Assembly (NCBI RefSeq): GCF_900103125.1
Contig: NZ_FNJV01000001.1
Location: 558,001 to 622,000, forward strand
Source: Mucilaginibacter sp. OK268
GTDB taxonomy: Bacteria; Bacteroidota; Bacteroidia; Sphingobacteriales; Sphingobacteriaceae
Direction: 5' to 3'
Length of the DNA stretch: 64,000 bases
The notes beneath the pieces were generated by a model that ran no database searches, was not told where the DNA came from, and saw nothing but the letters and a program-made list of their open reading frames with translations. Shown here piece by piece: positions 44,419 to 54,361 of the stretch. How positions within the stretch are numbered: the stretch's first letter is position 1; every line of letters starts with the position of its first letter. The position numbers and the translations under genes are program-made.

Positions 44419-46071
44419 ATGAGAAAAAAGTTATTAGTATTATTTGGCTCCTGTTGCATCATTGCAGCTCTGGGCTGTAAAAAGACGATTTCGCCTGGTA
44501 ACCTAAGTTCGGAAAGCAATCTGAACGGGGCCACAAAGCTGAAAACAAATGCGGTGTTCAGTTTTATACATCCGGGTATGCTGCATACCTCTGCTGACCT
44601 GATCAGGATGCAAATCAAAGTGAATGCCAATGCTGCTCCCTGGGTAGACAGTTATAATTTACTTACTGCGAATTCCTACGCGCAGCTAAACTACACGATG
44701 GCCGGCCCGAACGATACCATTACAAGAACCAATACGGGCGGCAATTATGTACATCTCATGCGGGACGCAGCCGCAGCCTACCAGGATGCGTTACAATGGT
44801 ACATTTCGGGCAATAATGCCTACGCCGATAAAGCCGTGAGTATCCTCAACGCCTGGGCAACCACATGTAAAGCGATAGGCGGGGATTCGAACTATGCCCT
44901 GGCTTCTGGCCTTTACGGATACCAGCTTGCAAATGCTGCAGAGATTCTTCGCTCGTATAGCGGCTGGGCTGCTGCTGATTTCAGCAATTTTAAAACATTT
45001 ATGTTAAATGTTTTCTATCCGGCAGCCAACGGATTTCTTACTGTTCACAACGGCACCTGCGATACGCATTATTGGGCAAACTGGGATTTGTGCAATATGG
45101 CTACTATTTTGTCTATCGGTATTCTATGTGACGATCAGGCCAAATTTAACCAGGCCATAACTTATTTTAAAAGTGGCATCGGGAATGGCAATATCGACAA
45201 AGCGGTGTTCTATGTTCATCCCGGCAACCTGGGACAAAACCAGGAAGCAGGCCGTGACCAGGGGCATGCAACGCTGGATATCTCACTAATCGGTGCATTT
45301 TGCCAGATGGCCTACAATCAGGGACAGGATTTGTTCGCTTATGAAAACAACAAGGTACTTGCTTTAGCTGAATATACCGCAAAATATAATCTGAATATGA
45401 GCGTACCTTACAACACCTACAATAATTGCGATAATGTAAACCAAACGATTATTTCAGACGGTTCCCGTGGTATCATCAGACCCTGCTGGGAACTGATTTA
45501 TAATCATTATCAGAACGTCATGGGTATAACAGCGACCTATAGCGGCCAATTTGCCACTCAAGTCAGGCCGGAAGGTGGTGGTGGAAACTACGGCTCAACC
45601 AGCGGCGGTTTTGATCAGCTGGGCTTTGGTACGCTTACCTGCACTGTCGGCACACAGCCGATTGCCAATGGGACCTATCACCTAGTTAACCGGGCAACTG
45701 GAAAATACCTCGACAATCTCGGTGCAACTGCAGACGGGGCTGACGTTGGACAATGGGCTTCAGGTTCCAGTGATAATCAAAAATGGACATTGACCTATAG
45801 TGGTGGCTATTATAAGCTGGTTTGCGTATCCAGTGGAAAAGCTTTGGATAGTTATAACCATTCTGCCGATGCTTCAACCGTTGCACAATGGACAAGCGGG
45901 GGTAGTACGAACCAGCAGTGGACAATTGTTCAGATCGGTTCGTTCTATAAAATCGTGAACAGGACTAATGGCAAATGCCTGGATACCGGCGGAGGTACAG
46001 CAAATGGTAGTTCCATGACGTTCTATGGTAATAATGGTAGTCTGAATCAGCAATGGCGTATCGTGCCATGA
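44419..46071 (+). CDS. Lyase-fold lipoprotein with C-terminal ricin-type lectin (CBM13-like) module (paralogue 3)
   Basis: 550 residues. A lipobox AALGC puts the lipid Cys at residue 20, so it is membrane anchored. The alginate-lyase-type domain runs from FIHPGMLHTSADLIRMQIK through ALQWYISGNNAYADKAVSIL, AGRDQGHATLDISLIGAF and YTAKYNLNMSVPY to about 410. Three QxW-type lectin repeats follow (GTYHLVNRATGKYLDNLG; SDNQKWTL; GGSTNQQWTI; LNQQWRIVP), a ricin-B/CBM13-like fold that usually binds galactose or xylan. It shares the core and the GRDQxH motif with the two minus-strand proteins at 22-32 kb. Substrate unknown; the acidic polysaccharide part of the target is plausible. Confidence 0.83.
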   Translation: MRKKLLVLFGSCCIIAALGCKKTISPGNLSSESNLNGATKLKTNAVFSFIHPGMLHTSADLIRMQIKVNANAAPWVDSYNLLTANSYAQLNYTMAGPNDTITRTNTGGNYVHLMRDAAAAYQDALQWYISGNNAYADKAVSILNAWATTCKAIGGDSNYALASGLYGYQLANAAEILRSYSGWAAADFSNFKTFMLNVFYPAANGFLTVHNGTCDTHYWANWDLCNMATILSIGILCDDQAKFNQAITYFKSGIGNGNIDKAVFYVHPGNLGQNQEAGRDQGHATLDISLIGAFCQMAYNQGQDLFAYENNKVLALAEYTAKYNLNMSVPYNTYNNCDNVNQTIISDGSRGIIRPCWELIYNHYQNVMGITATYSGQFATQVRPEGGGGNYGSTSGGFDQLGFGTLTCTVGTQPIANGTYHLVNRATGKYLDNLGATADGADVGQWASGSSDNQKWTLTYSGGYYKLVCVSSGKALDSYNHSADASTVAQWTSGGSTNQQWTIVQIGSFYKIVNRTNGKCLDTGGGTANGSSMTFYGNNGSLNQQWRIVP

Positions 46072-46206
46072 TCGGCTATCGTTAAGCTTACGAAAATAGA
46101 ATAAGCACAAACTATACAGATGTCGTGTGAATGCTTTCGACCTTTTCTGCATGAATAGGCTTAAATGTGCCATTGTTCATTGCTGGGGTCGCTGTTATTT
46201 GCAAAT

Positions 46207-46247
46207 AAAAAAAAATTCCTCAATCCAATTACAGGGTTGAGGAATTT
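46207..46247 (-). terminator. Terminator between convergent lyase and GH43 genes
   Basis: Stem AAATTCCTCAATCC/GGGTTGAGGAATTT (46213-46247, one T-G pair, 7-nt loop) followed on the minus strand by a nine-T run. On plus it has TTTCTTTT, so it may stop both transcripts. Confidence 0.85.
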
Positions 46248-46275
46248 CTTTTCTGGCCGGTAGGATGCCATCAGG

Positions 46276-48750
46276 CTAATTATTTTTATTGGCCTTCGTT
46301 TTCGTTTTGTTTTCGCGGTGTTCCCAATAATTCCTTAGGGTTTCTGCCTCCTCGCTTGTCAAATGGACGACCGCCCCGTGTTTGGGTGAAGTAAAGTTGG
46401 TTGTTTTCATCACACCTTCATTAAAATGCCCGATATCTTTAATATTGACAAAGTCTGAAGTTTCAGAAAAGCCAAAATTGCTGGGTGTTATCCCATAAAC
46501 ATCGTACATCAGCACCCATTTGTCTTCACCAATCCGCTTCCATACCGTAGGGGCTTCACATGCTTTTGATTCCGGATCATACCAGCGTGGGTCATAATAG
46601 TAATCGCCGTTGATTTTATCTGAAACTGCCTGTTTAATGCCCGGCGTACCATCATGGGAAACGTAAAATAAGTGATACCTGTCGCCAATTTTAGTGATAT
46701 CCCCGTCAATGGCGGCAATTTTTTCGTCAGGATACTGAAATAGCAATTCAGGTGTTGATTCGAGCCGGTTGAAGTCGTCGTTCACATAGGCATAGTAAAG
46801 CTGGTTAGGCCCGTTACGATAACGCATGGTGAAATAAATCATCAGTTTTCCTCTTACTTCATCATAAATTGTTTCAGGAGCCCAGGCGCAACCTATTTCA
46901 TTGAACTGTGCAGAAACCTCGTTCAGGCGCAAGTTAGTGTGTGTCCAGTTGATCAGGTCCCATGATTTCATCAATACAAGGCCGCGGTTGTTGCCCCATC
47001 CGTAAACTTTGGGATCTCGCTCCCATTCTGTGTCCCTCAGGCCGTCACGCTTTGCAAAAACATGCAAGTCGGTCATGGCAAGATAAAAAGCCCCGTCGGG
47101 CCCGCGGTAAATATGCGGGTCGCGAATTCCCTTTTGATCTGCAATCGTGTCGCCGGCAATAACTGGTTTACCTTTATTGACATCTGTAAATGAATAACCG
47201 TCATCACTTAGCGCCATATAAAGTCCGTGTGTTTCGTCTTTATGGTAAACCATCAGGTACGCGCTCATATCGTGCTCCGCAGGAATGGCGTTTTTGTAGC
47301 GGAACTGTTTAAAAGAGGCAACACCCTTACCAGCCGAAATAAGCCCTATGCGTAAAGCATAAAACCCGTGGTATTTGTTGTGGTTCATTGAAGATACATC
47401 CACGTTTGCCGCTAATGTTGTCCATGTTTTGCCATCCCTGCTGGCGAGGAAAGTGCAGCTATTACCGCGGTTTTGAATTTTTAGGAAAAAGGTGTTGCTG
47501 AATTTAGCGGGTAGCCCGATCTTTTCTTCTGCGTTTTTATAAACGGTGATCTGCTTCCCGTCAGATAATACGCCGGCATAAGCCTTCTCATTGTAAAACA
47601 GGATCAAACCCGCGGTGTTTCCTTTACCCGGCTTTATCTCTACCTGGGTTTCATAGTTTTTATCGGTTGCCGTTGTTAGTAACAGCCGGCCATCTGCGGG
47701 GCTTGTTCCCTTCGCGGATATCAACAAGCTCTGATTTTCTATTGAAACCGCTTTAGCCGCATTTTCTTTCCAGAATGTCCATTGCAGGCCGAGTTCTTTA
47801 TGATCAAAATTGTCGGAGAGCGGCATCCCGTTAGGTATATTTTTCTTTGGTATAATAGGCGTCGTGGTTGCCTTTGGCCTGGGCCAACCGTCCTTTGTCC
47901 ATTCAATAGGCTCAATCAGCGTTTGCCGCCCTAAGGTATGATAGCCCTTAGCATAAGCGTGATAAACAATCCACCAATTACCGTTCACATCGTCAATAAG
48001 GGTCCCATGCCCTTTCGACCACCAGTTATCGGTGTCGCTATAAGTATGGATCAGCGGATTATATGGAGAGTTTTCCCATGGGCCATTTACACTTTTCGCC
48101 CGGGCAACTACCGCCATGTGGCTCGTTGCAGGGCCGGCCGTGCCGCCTTCTGCCGATGTCAGGTAATAATATCCGTCTTTAAACAATAGCTTGGGGGATT
48201 CCAGGCACATGCATTCCGTATTCCATTTTTTAGGATATTGCCAACCCTTATATACTTTTTTCTTTTCGCCCATGGTGGCCAACCCGTCATCGGTAAGTTG
48301 TATGACCTCACCTTCGTTTACATACAGGTATCTTTTGCCATCCTCACCAACGATATGGCCAGGATCAATACCTTTTACTTTCAGGTCAACCGGTTTACTC
48401 CAGGGGCCTTTAATATGGTCGGCCCATATCACCCAATTCGTCCCCGCGGAAGGGAAATAAATGTAAAATCTGCCTTTATATTTCAAAAGGTCTGGCGCCA
48501 TAGCCGAGCCTTCATATTCGGGCATTACCCTTACTACCGGTTCCCAGTTCATCAGGTTCTGGGAATGCCAGATGAGAAAGCCTGGTGCATAATAAAAAGG
48601 AGAATGGGTCATATAATAGTCGTCGCCGTCCCGCATAATGGTAGGGTCTGCATAATCACCAGGTATGATCACCCTCGGATATTGCTGTGCTTTTAGAATT
48701 GAAAAGATGGATGATGTGCAAAGTAGAATCAGAATTATTCGTTTTATCAT
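46276..48750 (-). CDS. Bimodular GH43-GH43 glycosidase
   Basis: 824 residues with a leader (LILLCTSSIFSILKAQ). The N-terminal GH43 module, about 22-315, has the three acidic residues in YADPTIMRDG, GIDPGHIVGEDG and CLESPKLLFKDGY. A GH43 C2-type beta-sandwich spans about 320-500 (LSDNFDHKELGLQWTFWKEN). A second GH43 propeller, about 505-790, again has all three acids: IRDPHIYRGPDG, AIDGDITKIGD and ACEAPTVWKR. The tail is lysine-rich. Two complete catalytic modules in one chain suggest a beta-xylosidase/alpha-L-arabinofuranosidase pair acting on arabinoxylan side chains and backbone (inference). Divergent from the GH43-like gene at 49.2 kb. Confidence 0.92.
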   Translation of the reverse strand: MIKRIILILLCTSSIFSILKAQQYPRVIIPGDYADPTIMRDGDDYYMTHSPFYYAPGFLIWHSQNLMNWEPVVRVMPEYEGSAMAPDLLKYKGRFYIYFPSAGTNWVIWADHIKGPWSKPVDLKVKGIDPGHIVGEDGKRYLYVNEGEVIQLTDDGLATMGEKKKVYKGWQYPKKWNTECMCLESPKLLFKDGYYYLTSAEGGTAGPATSHMAVVARAKSVNGPWENSPYNPLIHTYSDTDNWWSKGHGTLIDDVNGNWWIVYHAYAKGYHTLGRQTLIEPIEWTKDGWPRPKATTTPIIPKKNIPNGMPLSDNFDHKELGLQWTFWKENAAKAVSIENQSLLISAKGTSPADGRLLLTTATDKNYETQVEIKPGKGNTAGLILFYNEKAYAGVLSDGKQITVYKNAEEKIGLPAKFSNTFFLKIQNRGNSCTFLASRDGKTWTTLAANVDVSSMNHNKYHGFYALRIGLISAGKGVASFKQFRYKNAIPAEHDMSAYLMVYHKDETHGLYMALSDDGYSFTDVNKGKPVIAGDTIADQKGIRDPHIYRGPDGAFYLAMTDLHVFAKRDGLRDTEWERDPKVYGWGNNRGLVLMKSWDLINWTHTNLRLNEVSAQFNEIGCAWAPETIYDEVRGKLMIYFTMRYRNGPNQLYYAYVNDDFNRLESTPELLFQYPDEKIAAIDGDITKIGDRYHLFYVSHDGTPGIKQAVSDKINGDYYYDPRWYDPESKACEAPTVWKRIGEDKWVLMYDVYGITPSNFGFSETSDFVNIKDIGHFNEGVMKTTNFTSPKHGAVVHLTSEEAETLRNYWEHRENKTKTKANKNN

Positions 48751-49172
48751 TTTGTGGGTTATTTGAATGCCTTCTTTACCAGCCGTACGTAAACCCGGCT
48801 ATCTTATCGTTATAGCATTCGGATACTGTTTAATTACTAATAAGCAGACCCTTGGCTACAATGATCAGACAAAAAAAAATCACCGGTATACTCAATGTTT
48901 AAAATTAAGAATACCGGAACAAAAGACAGAGCTTCAAATTCAGAAAAAAACCATGGTGTTAAACTTAAATAAGCCGGTTGCAACATTTTAAACAAATATG
49001 GAATAGCAGAAGGACAGGCAACGCTGAAATAGGAGGTTAAAGGCGAATTTGTACCCCTTATTTGACGATTTTAGGCATAACATGCCAAATCGGATTTAAT
49101 TTACTTTGATTTGCATTATAACGGCACGCCGATATTTTGTCGCTAACCAATTTTAACCAAAATAATATAAGG
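48751..49172. promoter_or_regulatory. 422-bp divergent region between two GH43-type genes
   Basis: No gene. CGAATTTGTACC at 49044-49055 matches the left half of the candidate operator before the sigma gene; 22 bp further on, the second half is only weakly kept (ATTTTAGGCA). It lies 118 bp before the ATG at 49173. Confidence 0.4.
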
Positions 49173-50171
49173 ATGAAAAGAATCTCATTACTGGTACTTT
49201 GTGTTTTGTCATTTTACGGCGCTTCCGGGCAGAGCCGCGAAGGCAAACCTGCTCCCAAACCGTTATTCCGTGATCCGGTTTATGATGGTGCTGCCGATCC
49301 AACCCTGATCTGGAATTCCGCCCAAAAAAAGTGGTTTATGTTTTATACCAACCGGCGTGCAACCGACACCGCCGATGGTGGCGTGGCCTGGGTGCATGGC
49401 ACGGAGATAGGTATCGCAGAATCCACCGACGGCGCTGATTGGAAATATCACGGTATTGCTAAAATCAGTTATAAGCCCGATTCAGGCTATACTTACTGGG
49501 CTCCGGAAGTGATTGATTATAAAGGTATTTACCATATGTACCTTACTTATGTACCCGGGGTGTTCAATGACTGGCATCATCCGCGGAACATCATCCACCT
49601 CACCAGTAAAAATCTGTTGGATTGGAAATATGAATCTAAATTACACTTGGTCAATAATAGCGTTATTGACCCATGCGTCCTGCGGCTTCCGGACGGTACC
49701 TGGCGTATGTGGTATAATAATGAGAAAGACCATAAATCTATTTATTTTGCGAACAGCCCTGATTTATACCATTGGACCGACGGGAAGAAAGCAATTTACG
49801 ACCAGCCGGGAGAAGGGCCCAAGGTTTTTAAATGGAAGGACAAGTATTGGATGATCACCGATGTCTGGCAGGGGTTGGCTGTCTATTCCTCCGACGATCT
49901 GCTTTTGTGGAGCCGACAGCCCGGTGCCAACTTGCTTACCGAACCAGGCAAGGGACGGGATGACGGTGTGAAGGGCGGGCACTGTGATGTGCGGATAAGT
50001 GCGAACGGTCGCGCTTACCTGTTTTACTTTCTACACCCCGGAAACACCGGAGCAAAGGTGAACCGCTACGAAAAGCAACGATCCAGTATCCAAGTAGTGG
50101 AACTTAGGTATGCCGACGGGAAACTGTCTTGTAATCGTGATTTGCCTACCTATGTAGAGTTGAAACCATAA
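49173..50171 (+). CDS. GH43-like five-bladed propeller glycosidase
   Basis: 333 residues from the ATG at 49173, which has ATAAGG just before it and a leader (ISLLVLCVLSFYGASGQ); a TTG 36 bp upstream is ignored. The propeller has acidic positions in AADPTLIWNSAQKKWFMFYT, VIDPCVLRLPDGTWRMWYNN and EGPKVFKWKDKYWMITDVW, then GHCDVRISANGRAYLFYF. It fits GH43 or a neighbouring clan GH-F family (such as GH117); the exact family is not decidable by eye. Probably an exo-acting arabinosidase or xylosidase of the periplasm. Confidence 0.8.
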   Translation: MKRISLLVLCVLSFYGASGQSREGKPAPKPLFRDPVYDGAADPTLIWNSAQKKWFMFYTNRRATDTADGGVAWVHGTEIGIAESTDGADWKYHGIAKISYKPDSGYTYWAPEVIDYKGIYHMYLTYVPGVFNDWHHPRNIIHLTSKNLLDWKYESKLHLVNNSVIDPCVLRLPDGTWRMWYNNEKDHKSIYFANSPDLYHWTDGKKAIYDQPGEGPKVFKWKDKYWMITDVWQGLAVYSSDDLLLWSRQPGANLLTEPGKGRDDGVKGGHCDVRISANGRAYLFYFLHPGNTGAKVNRYEKQRSSIQVVELRYADGKLSCNRDLPTYVELKP

Positions 50172-51100
50172 TTGATTGTCAGTTCATTTTTATTGGCATA
50201 AGCCATCATATTTGAGACACCGGTTATAGGAAATCAACCTGGGATAAGCCAATGGGTAAATATCTTCCGGTTTTTAAAATGTTCAAAAATATATGGTGAT
50301 ACAAACTTCAGTGTTTTTGATTTATAGGTAATGTAAAAGCTGGAAGAGATATTTCATGCTTTTTTGTTTGTGCGGGTCCGACTTTAAATTAATGAAAAAA
50401 AATGAACGGGAATAGAGTATCCGGCAACACTTTTCATGTCCAAGTAATAATGACCTTATGATGTGATCCAACTACGCTGGCTTAATTAAGCGGAAGAAAC
50501 TAGTTACCTAATTATCAATAAGTGAAATTATGAGTAATCTGCTTTACATCTCAAAGAAAGAACTGGTCTGCCAACCTATTCCTGGTGGTCATTCTCTGTT
50601 ATGATCTGTGCATAGAAGCAAAATCAGCGGAAAAATTATAGACGGGGGTAGTAATGACATCGTTATTGGTATCCACGTCCGAATGAATGGGGCGACTACA
50701 GGTAGCGTTTCGGATGCCTAAAGGCGTGCTGAGCTAAATGTTTTACCCGGTTCAATTTGAAGATCAGTTATGAATAGAGAATGCTCACCTGCACTTTCGT
50801 TCTGCCGGTGTCGTTAACCAGGTTTAATTGTTGAAATTACAATTGTATTCGCTCTTCTTTTAATGATAGTTTATATTCCTTCTTTAAGGTCCTCCTAATT
50901 CACTATGAGTGTAAAAATTGTCAATATGATCAGGGATTCGACTCCCGTTCACGAAGCGGTTCCGTGAAGAGTATGATGTTACCTTCATATCATGAATAGA
51001 TATGCCCGGTTGCTTTTTAACTATGGTTATCAGGTCTGCAGATTTTTAAAACTAAATCAGGTGTTATGACCCGCCTGATTATATAAAGCTCATAAAAAAC
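50172..51100. other. 929-bp intergenic region
   Basis: No open frame of note on either strand. A short dyad AATTGT/ACAATT sits at 50826-50844. I see no tRNA, riboswitch or terminator. Its length is unusual for two co-directional PUL genes and may reflect a lost gene. Confidence 0.35.
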
Positions 51101-52042
51101 ATGAAGAAAACAATCATTTTTGGGTTTTGTGTCTTTCGGGTATTAAGTGTGTCCTTTTTACACGCCCAACCAGCCATCGATACAACAGCAAAACAGTATT
51201 TCCTTTTTTCCTACTTTCTTAAACAGGACGCCGGCGTTAATCTTGCCGTAAGTACCAATGGCATAAACTGGGTTCCCGTTAACAAGGGAAATGTAGTGGC
51301 GACGGCACGGGTCGGCGAAAAGCTGGTCAGAGACCCGAGTATCAACCTTGGCCCGGACGGTGTCTACAGGATGGTCTGGACAACCGGTTGGAAAAGTAAG
51401 ACCATAGGATATGCTGCCTCTAAAGACCCTGTACACTGGGGTGAAGAACAGGCAATACCGGTAGGCGCGGCAATCGACAGTACCACTAACTGCTGGGCTC
51501 CGGAAATTTATTATGACACAGAGCGAAGGAGATATATGATTTACTGGTCCTCGAACGTCGGCCCTTGGAAAAAAGGCGGGGAGGGCAGGATCTATTATGT
51601 GACCACCCCTGATTTTAAAACGTTCAGTAAACCTGAAGTTTTGTTCAGAAATGGCTTTCCGGCCGGAGGCGCGCCCGGAAATAAAGGGCCCATCGATGCT
51701 TTTATTTATAAGGACACAGAACACAGGTTCCTTTTGTTCTATAAAAAGGATGATAACTCAAAGGTTCCTACCATTTATTTCAGGGCTGGTGAAACGCCTG
51801 AAGGTCCGTGGGGAAACGAACATGGACCTGTAACTCCTTCAACCGGGGATGAAGGTCCCTCTGTAGTCCGGATCGGTGACCGTTATTGCCTGTTCACAGA
51901 CCCATTTGAAAGCGACTTCGCCTATATGTTCGTATCTGCCGATCTCAAAACCTGGCAGCGGGAAGTTACCGACCTGAAAATGGCTCATGGTACGGTGATC
52001 GAAATACCTAAAAATGTGGCTTTGAGGCTGATCGGTCGATAA
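51101..52042 (+). CDS. GH43-like glycosidase
   Basis: 313 residues, leader FGFCVFRVLSVSFLHAQ. Propeller motifs: VRDPSINLGPDGVYRMVWTT (base Asp), CWAPEIYYDTERRRYMIYWS, GPIDAFIYKDTEHRFLLFYK (central Asp), DEGPSVVRIGDRYCLFTDPF (acid Glu) and the common ending HGTVIEIPK. It is about the minimum size for a single GH43-type propeller with no accessory domain. Likely a periplasmic arabinosidase or xylosidase. GH51 follows 324 bp downstream on the same strand. Confidence 0.82.
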   Translation: MKKTIIFGFCVFRVLSVSFLHAQPAIDTTAKQYFLFSYFLKQDAGVNLAVSTNGINWVPVNKGNVVATARVGEKLVRDPSINLGPDGVYRMVWTTGWKSKTIGYAASKDPVHWGEEQAIPVGAAIDSTTNCWAPEIYYDTERRRYMIYWSSNVGPWKKGGEGRIYYVTTPDFKTFSKPEVLFRNGFPAGGAPGNKGPIDAFIYKDTEHRFLLFYKKDDNSKVPTIYFRAGETPEGPWGNEHGPVTPSTGDEGPSVVRIGDRYCLFTDPFESDFAYMFVSADLKTWQREVTDLKMAHGTVIEIPKNVALRLIGR

Positions 52043-52366
52043 TATCTATTGCTGGATATCATTCCAGATACATGCCCGGAAACGAATCAGTTAAAAATAC
52101 GCAGGTATTTTAACAGGAAAGCAAGCAATGTGCGAAATTCAAAAACTTAGTTAGTGCTATATGTTCCCGGGTTAAATCGGAGCTCGCTTTTTACGGTGAT
52201 GATCGCTTTGGAAAAGATATAAATTAATTGTTAAAAAAACAATTAATTATGCCAGAAATGCAAAAATGATTAATTTGTGTCGCCGATTATCAAATTTTTT
52301 TGGATTCAAGTAAACCAAGTATGCGCAATTACTTGGACTTAAATATGATGACATAACCAACGTTAT
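52043..52366. promoter_or_regulatory. Control region of GH51 with dyad and 19-bp shared sequence
   Basis: Inverted repeat ATTAATTGTT-AAAAA-AACAATTAAT at 52223-52247, then AAAATGATTAATTTGTGTC at 52263-52281, identical over 19 bp to 41923-41941. The shared string is 86 bp before the GH51 ATG. Candidate binding site for a regulator common to both units. Confidence 0.55.
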
Positions 52367-54361
52367 ATGAACCTTTTTAACAAAAACTTACTGTACCCTC
52401 TTTTATTAACTACCTTGCTGCCGGTAACCGGGCGGGCGCAACAGCACATATCCGTGCAGAGCCATATTGGCCAAAAGTCGGTGAAGCCGATCAGCAAGGA
52501 TCTCTTTGGTGTTTTCTTCGAAGATTTGAGTTATTCGGCAGATGGGGGCTTATATGCGGAATTGATACAAAACCGGTCTTTTGAATACAGCCCGGGCGAT
52601 AACAAAAAATGGAATCCGCTAAGTTTCTGGGATTACACGACGGAAGGTCACGGTTATGGAAAAATAACTGTCGAAAGTGCACAACCCATTGCTTCGGTTA
52701 ACCCTCATTATATTGTTCTGGATATAGATGATCCCGGGACAGAAGGTGTTGGCATCACCAATAGTGGTTTCGACGGGATCGCCCTGCATTCAGGTGAAAA
52801 CTATGATTTTTCTGTATATATCAAACTGATTACAGGGAGCCGGGTACCTGTTAAGGTGGAGCTTCGTGGCAAAAATGGCATTTCCTACGGCCAGTTTTCC
52901 TTTAAAACGGCCGGAAAAATATGGACGAAATATACCGGTTCGATTAAAGCACTTGCCGATGCTGATTCTGCGAAGTTAACAGTTCTGGCACTGGCCAAAA
53001 GTAAAATTGCCATTGACGAGGTTTCCCTTTTTCCCAGGAATACATTCAGGGGTGAAAAGAATGGGCTGCGTGCAGACCTGGCGCAGGCAATCGCCGACCT
53101 GAAACCTAAATTCATGAGGTTCCCGGGCGGCTGCCTTGTTCATGGGGATGGCCTTGACAATATGTACCGCTGGAAGAATACCATAGGCCCTGTAGAACTC
53201 CGCAGCCAGCAAAGGAATATCTGGCATTACCACCAGAGTTATGGTCTTGGTTTTTTTGAGTATTTCCGCTTCTGTGAAGATATTGGTGCTAAACCTTTGC
53301 CGGTTGTTGCGGCGGCCGTGAGTTGTCAGAATTCGGGAGGGGTAGGGGGAACTGGTCAGAAGGCCTTGCCACCGGCGGATATGAAATCATATATCCAGGA
53401 TGTCCTCGATCTTATTGAATACGCTAATGGGCCGGTAACTTCGAAATATGGCGCAAAAAGGGCTGCAGCGGGCCATCCTAAACCCTTTAACCTGCAATAT
53501 ATCGGTATCGGCAATGAAGATAAACAAACCGCCGATTTCAGGGACAGGTTTAAAATTATTTATGACGTGGTGCGTGCAAAATATCCGGCAATTATAATAG
53601 TTGGTACAGTTGGCCCCTTTCCTTCGGGCGAAGATTACGACCTGGGCTGGAAATTTGCAGACAAATTGAACGTTCCTGTTGTTGACGAACATTTTTATCA
53701 AAAGCCGGCCTGGTTCCTGAACAATAATAACCGCTACGATGGGTTCCGGCGGCCAAAATCAAAAGTTTACATTGGAGAATATGCCTCATGGGGCAACAAC
53801 CTGATCAATGCATTATCCGAGGCTGCATTCATGACCGGTCTTGAAAGGAATGGCGACATTGTTAAAATGGCGTCATACGCCCCTTTGTTAGCCAATCTTT
53901 CGCATGTCTCGTGGAACCCTGATCTGATTTATTTTAATAATAAAACCCTTTTCCGGACAGCCAATTATTTTGTTCAGCAAATGTTTTCTGCCAATCAGGG
54001 GGACATTTATCTATCCGATGTGATTAAATTTAGATTGCCTGCCGCCCAAACAGATTCAACGCTCGCGGCTTCTTGTGTAAAAGACAGCGGTACAGGGGAT
54101 ATCATATTGAAGATTGTAAATGCGGGGGGAAAGGAAGCGAATACAACAATAGACCTTGCCGGGTTGAAAATCCAACAAAGAAATGCTACCCTCGAGTTAT
54201 TGAAAGGTGCGCCTTCAGATAAAAATTCCATCAGTGGTCCTGACGTGGTGCGATCAGTAAAAAAGGATATCGGATCGTCCGAACTTGAAAATTATGTAGC
54301 ACCACCTTTTTCCCTGAGTGTGATCCGGCTTAAAACTGAAAAAACAACCGGCCATGACTGA
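52367..54361 (+). CDS. GH51 alpha-L-arabinofuranosidase, secreted
   Basis: 664 residues with leader (LLYPLLLTTLLPVTGRAQ). SKDLFGVFFEDLSYSADGGL opens the GH51 fold; a CBM4/9-like sandwich is inserted at about 80-220; the barrel continues with FMRFPGGCLVHGDGLDNMYR. The acid/base Glu is in IGIGNEDK (E384), the nucleophile Glu in YIGEYASW (E471), and the C-terminal sandwich ends FSLSVIRLKTE. It releases terminal arabinofuranose from arabinoxylan, arabinan or arabinogalactan. It is preceded by the candidate operator and followed after 161 bp by the GH43/GH127 chimera, all on plus. Confidence 0.95.
   Translation: MNLFNKNLLYPLLLTTLLPVTGRAQQHISVQSHIGQKSVKPISKDLFGVFFEDLSYSADGGLYAELIQNRSFEYSPGDNKKWNPLSFWDYTTEGHGYGKITVESAQPIASVNPHYIVLDIDDPGTEGVGITNSGFDGIALHSGENYDFSVYIKLITGSRVPVKVELRGKNGISYGQFSFKTAGKIWTKYTGSIKALADADSAKLTVLALAKSKIAIDEVSLFPRNTFRGEKNGLRADLAQAIADLKPKFMRFPGGCLVHGDGLDNMYRWKNTIGPVELRSQQRNIWHYHQSYGLGFFEYFRFCEDIGAKPLPVVAAAVSCQNSGGVGGTGQKALPPADMKSYIQDVLDLIEYANGPVTSKYGAKRAAAGHPKPFNLQYIGIGNEDKQTADFRDRFKIIYDVVRAKYPAIIIVGTVGPFPSGEDYDLGWKFADKLNVPVVDEHFYQKPAWFLNNNNRYDGFRRPKSKVYIGEYASWGNNLINALSEAAFMTGLERNGDIVKMASYAPLLANLSHVSWNPDLIYFNNKTLFRTANYFVQQMFSANQGDIYLSDVIKFRLPAAQTDSTLAASCVKDSGTGDIILKIVNAGGKEANTTIDLAGLKIQQRNATLELLKGAPSDKNSISGPDVVRSVKKDIGSSELENYVAPPFSLSVIRLKTEKTTGHD

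Noticed and set aside
51158..51724. 188-codon minus-strand open frame
   Set aside because: Lies entirely antisense to a well-supported GH43-like gene and shows no family features; shadow frame.
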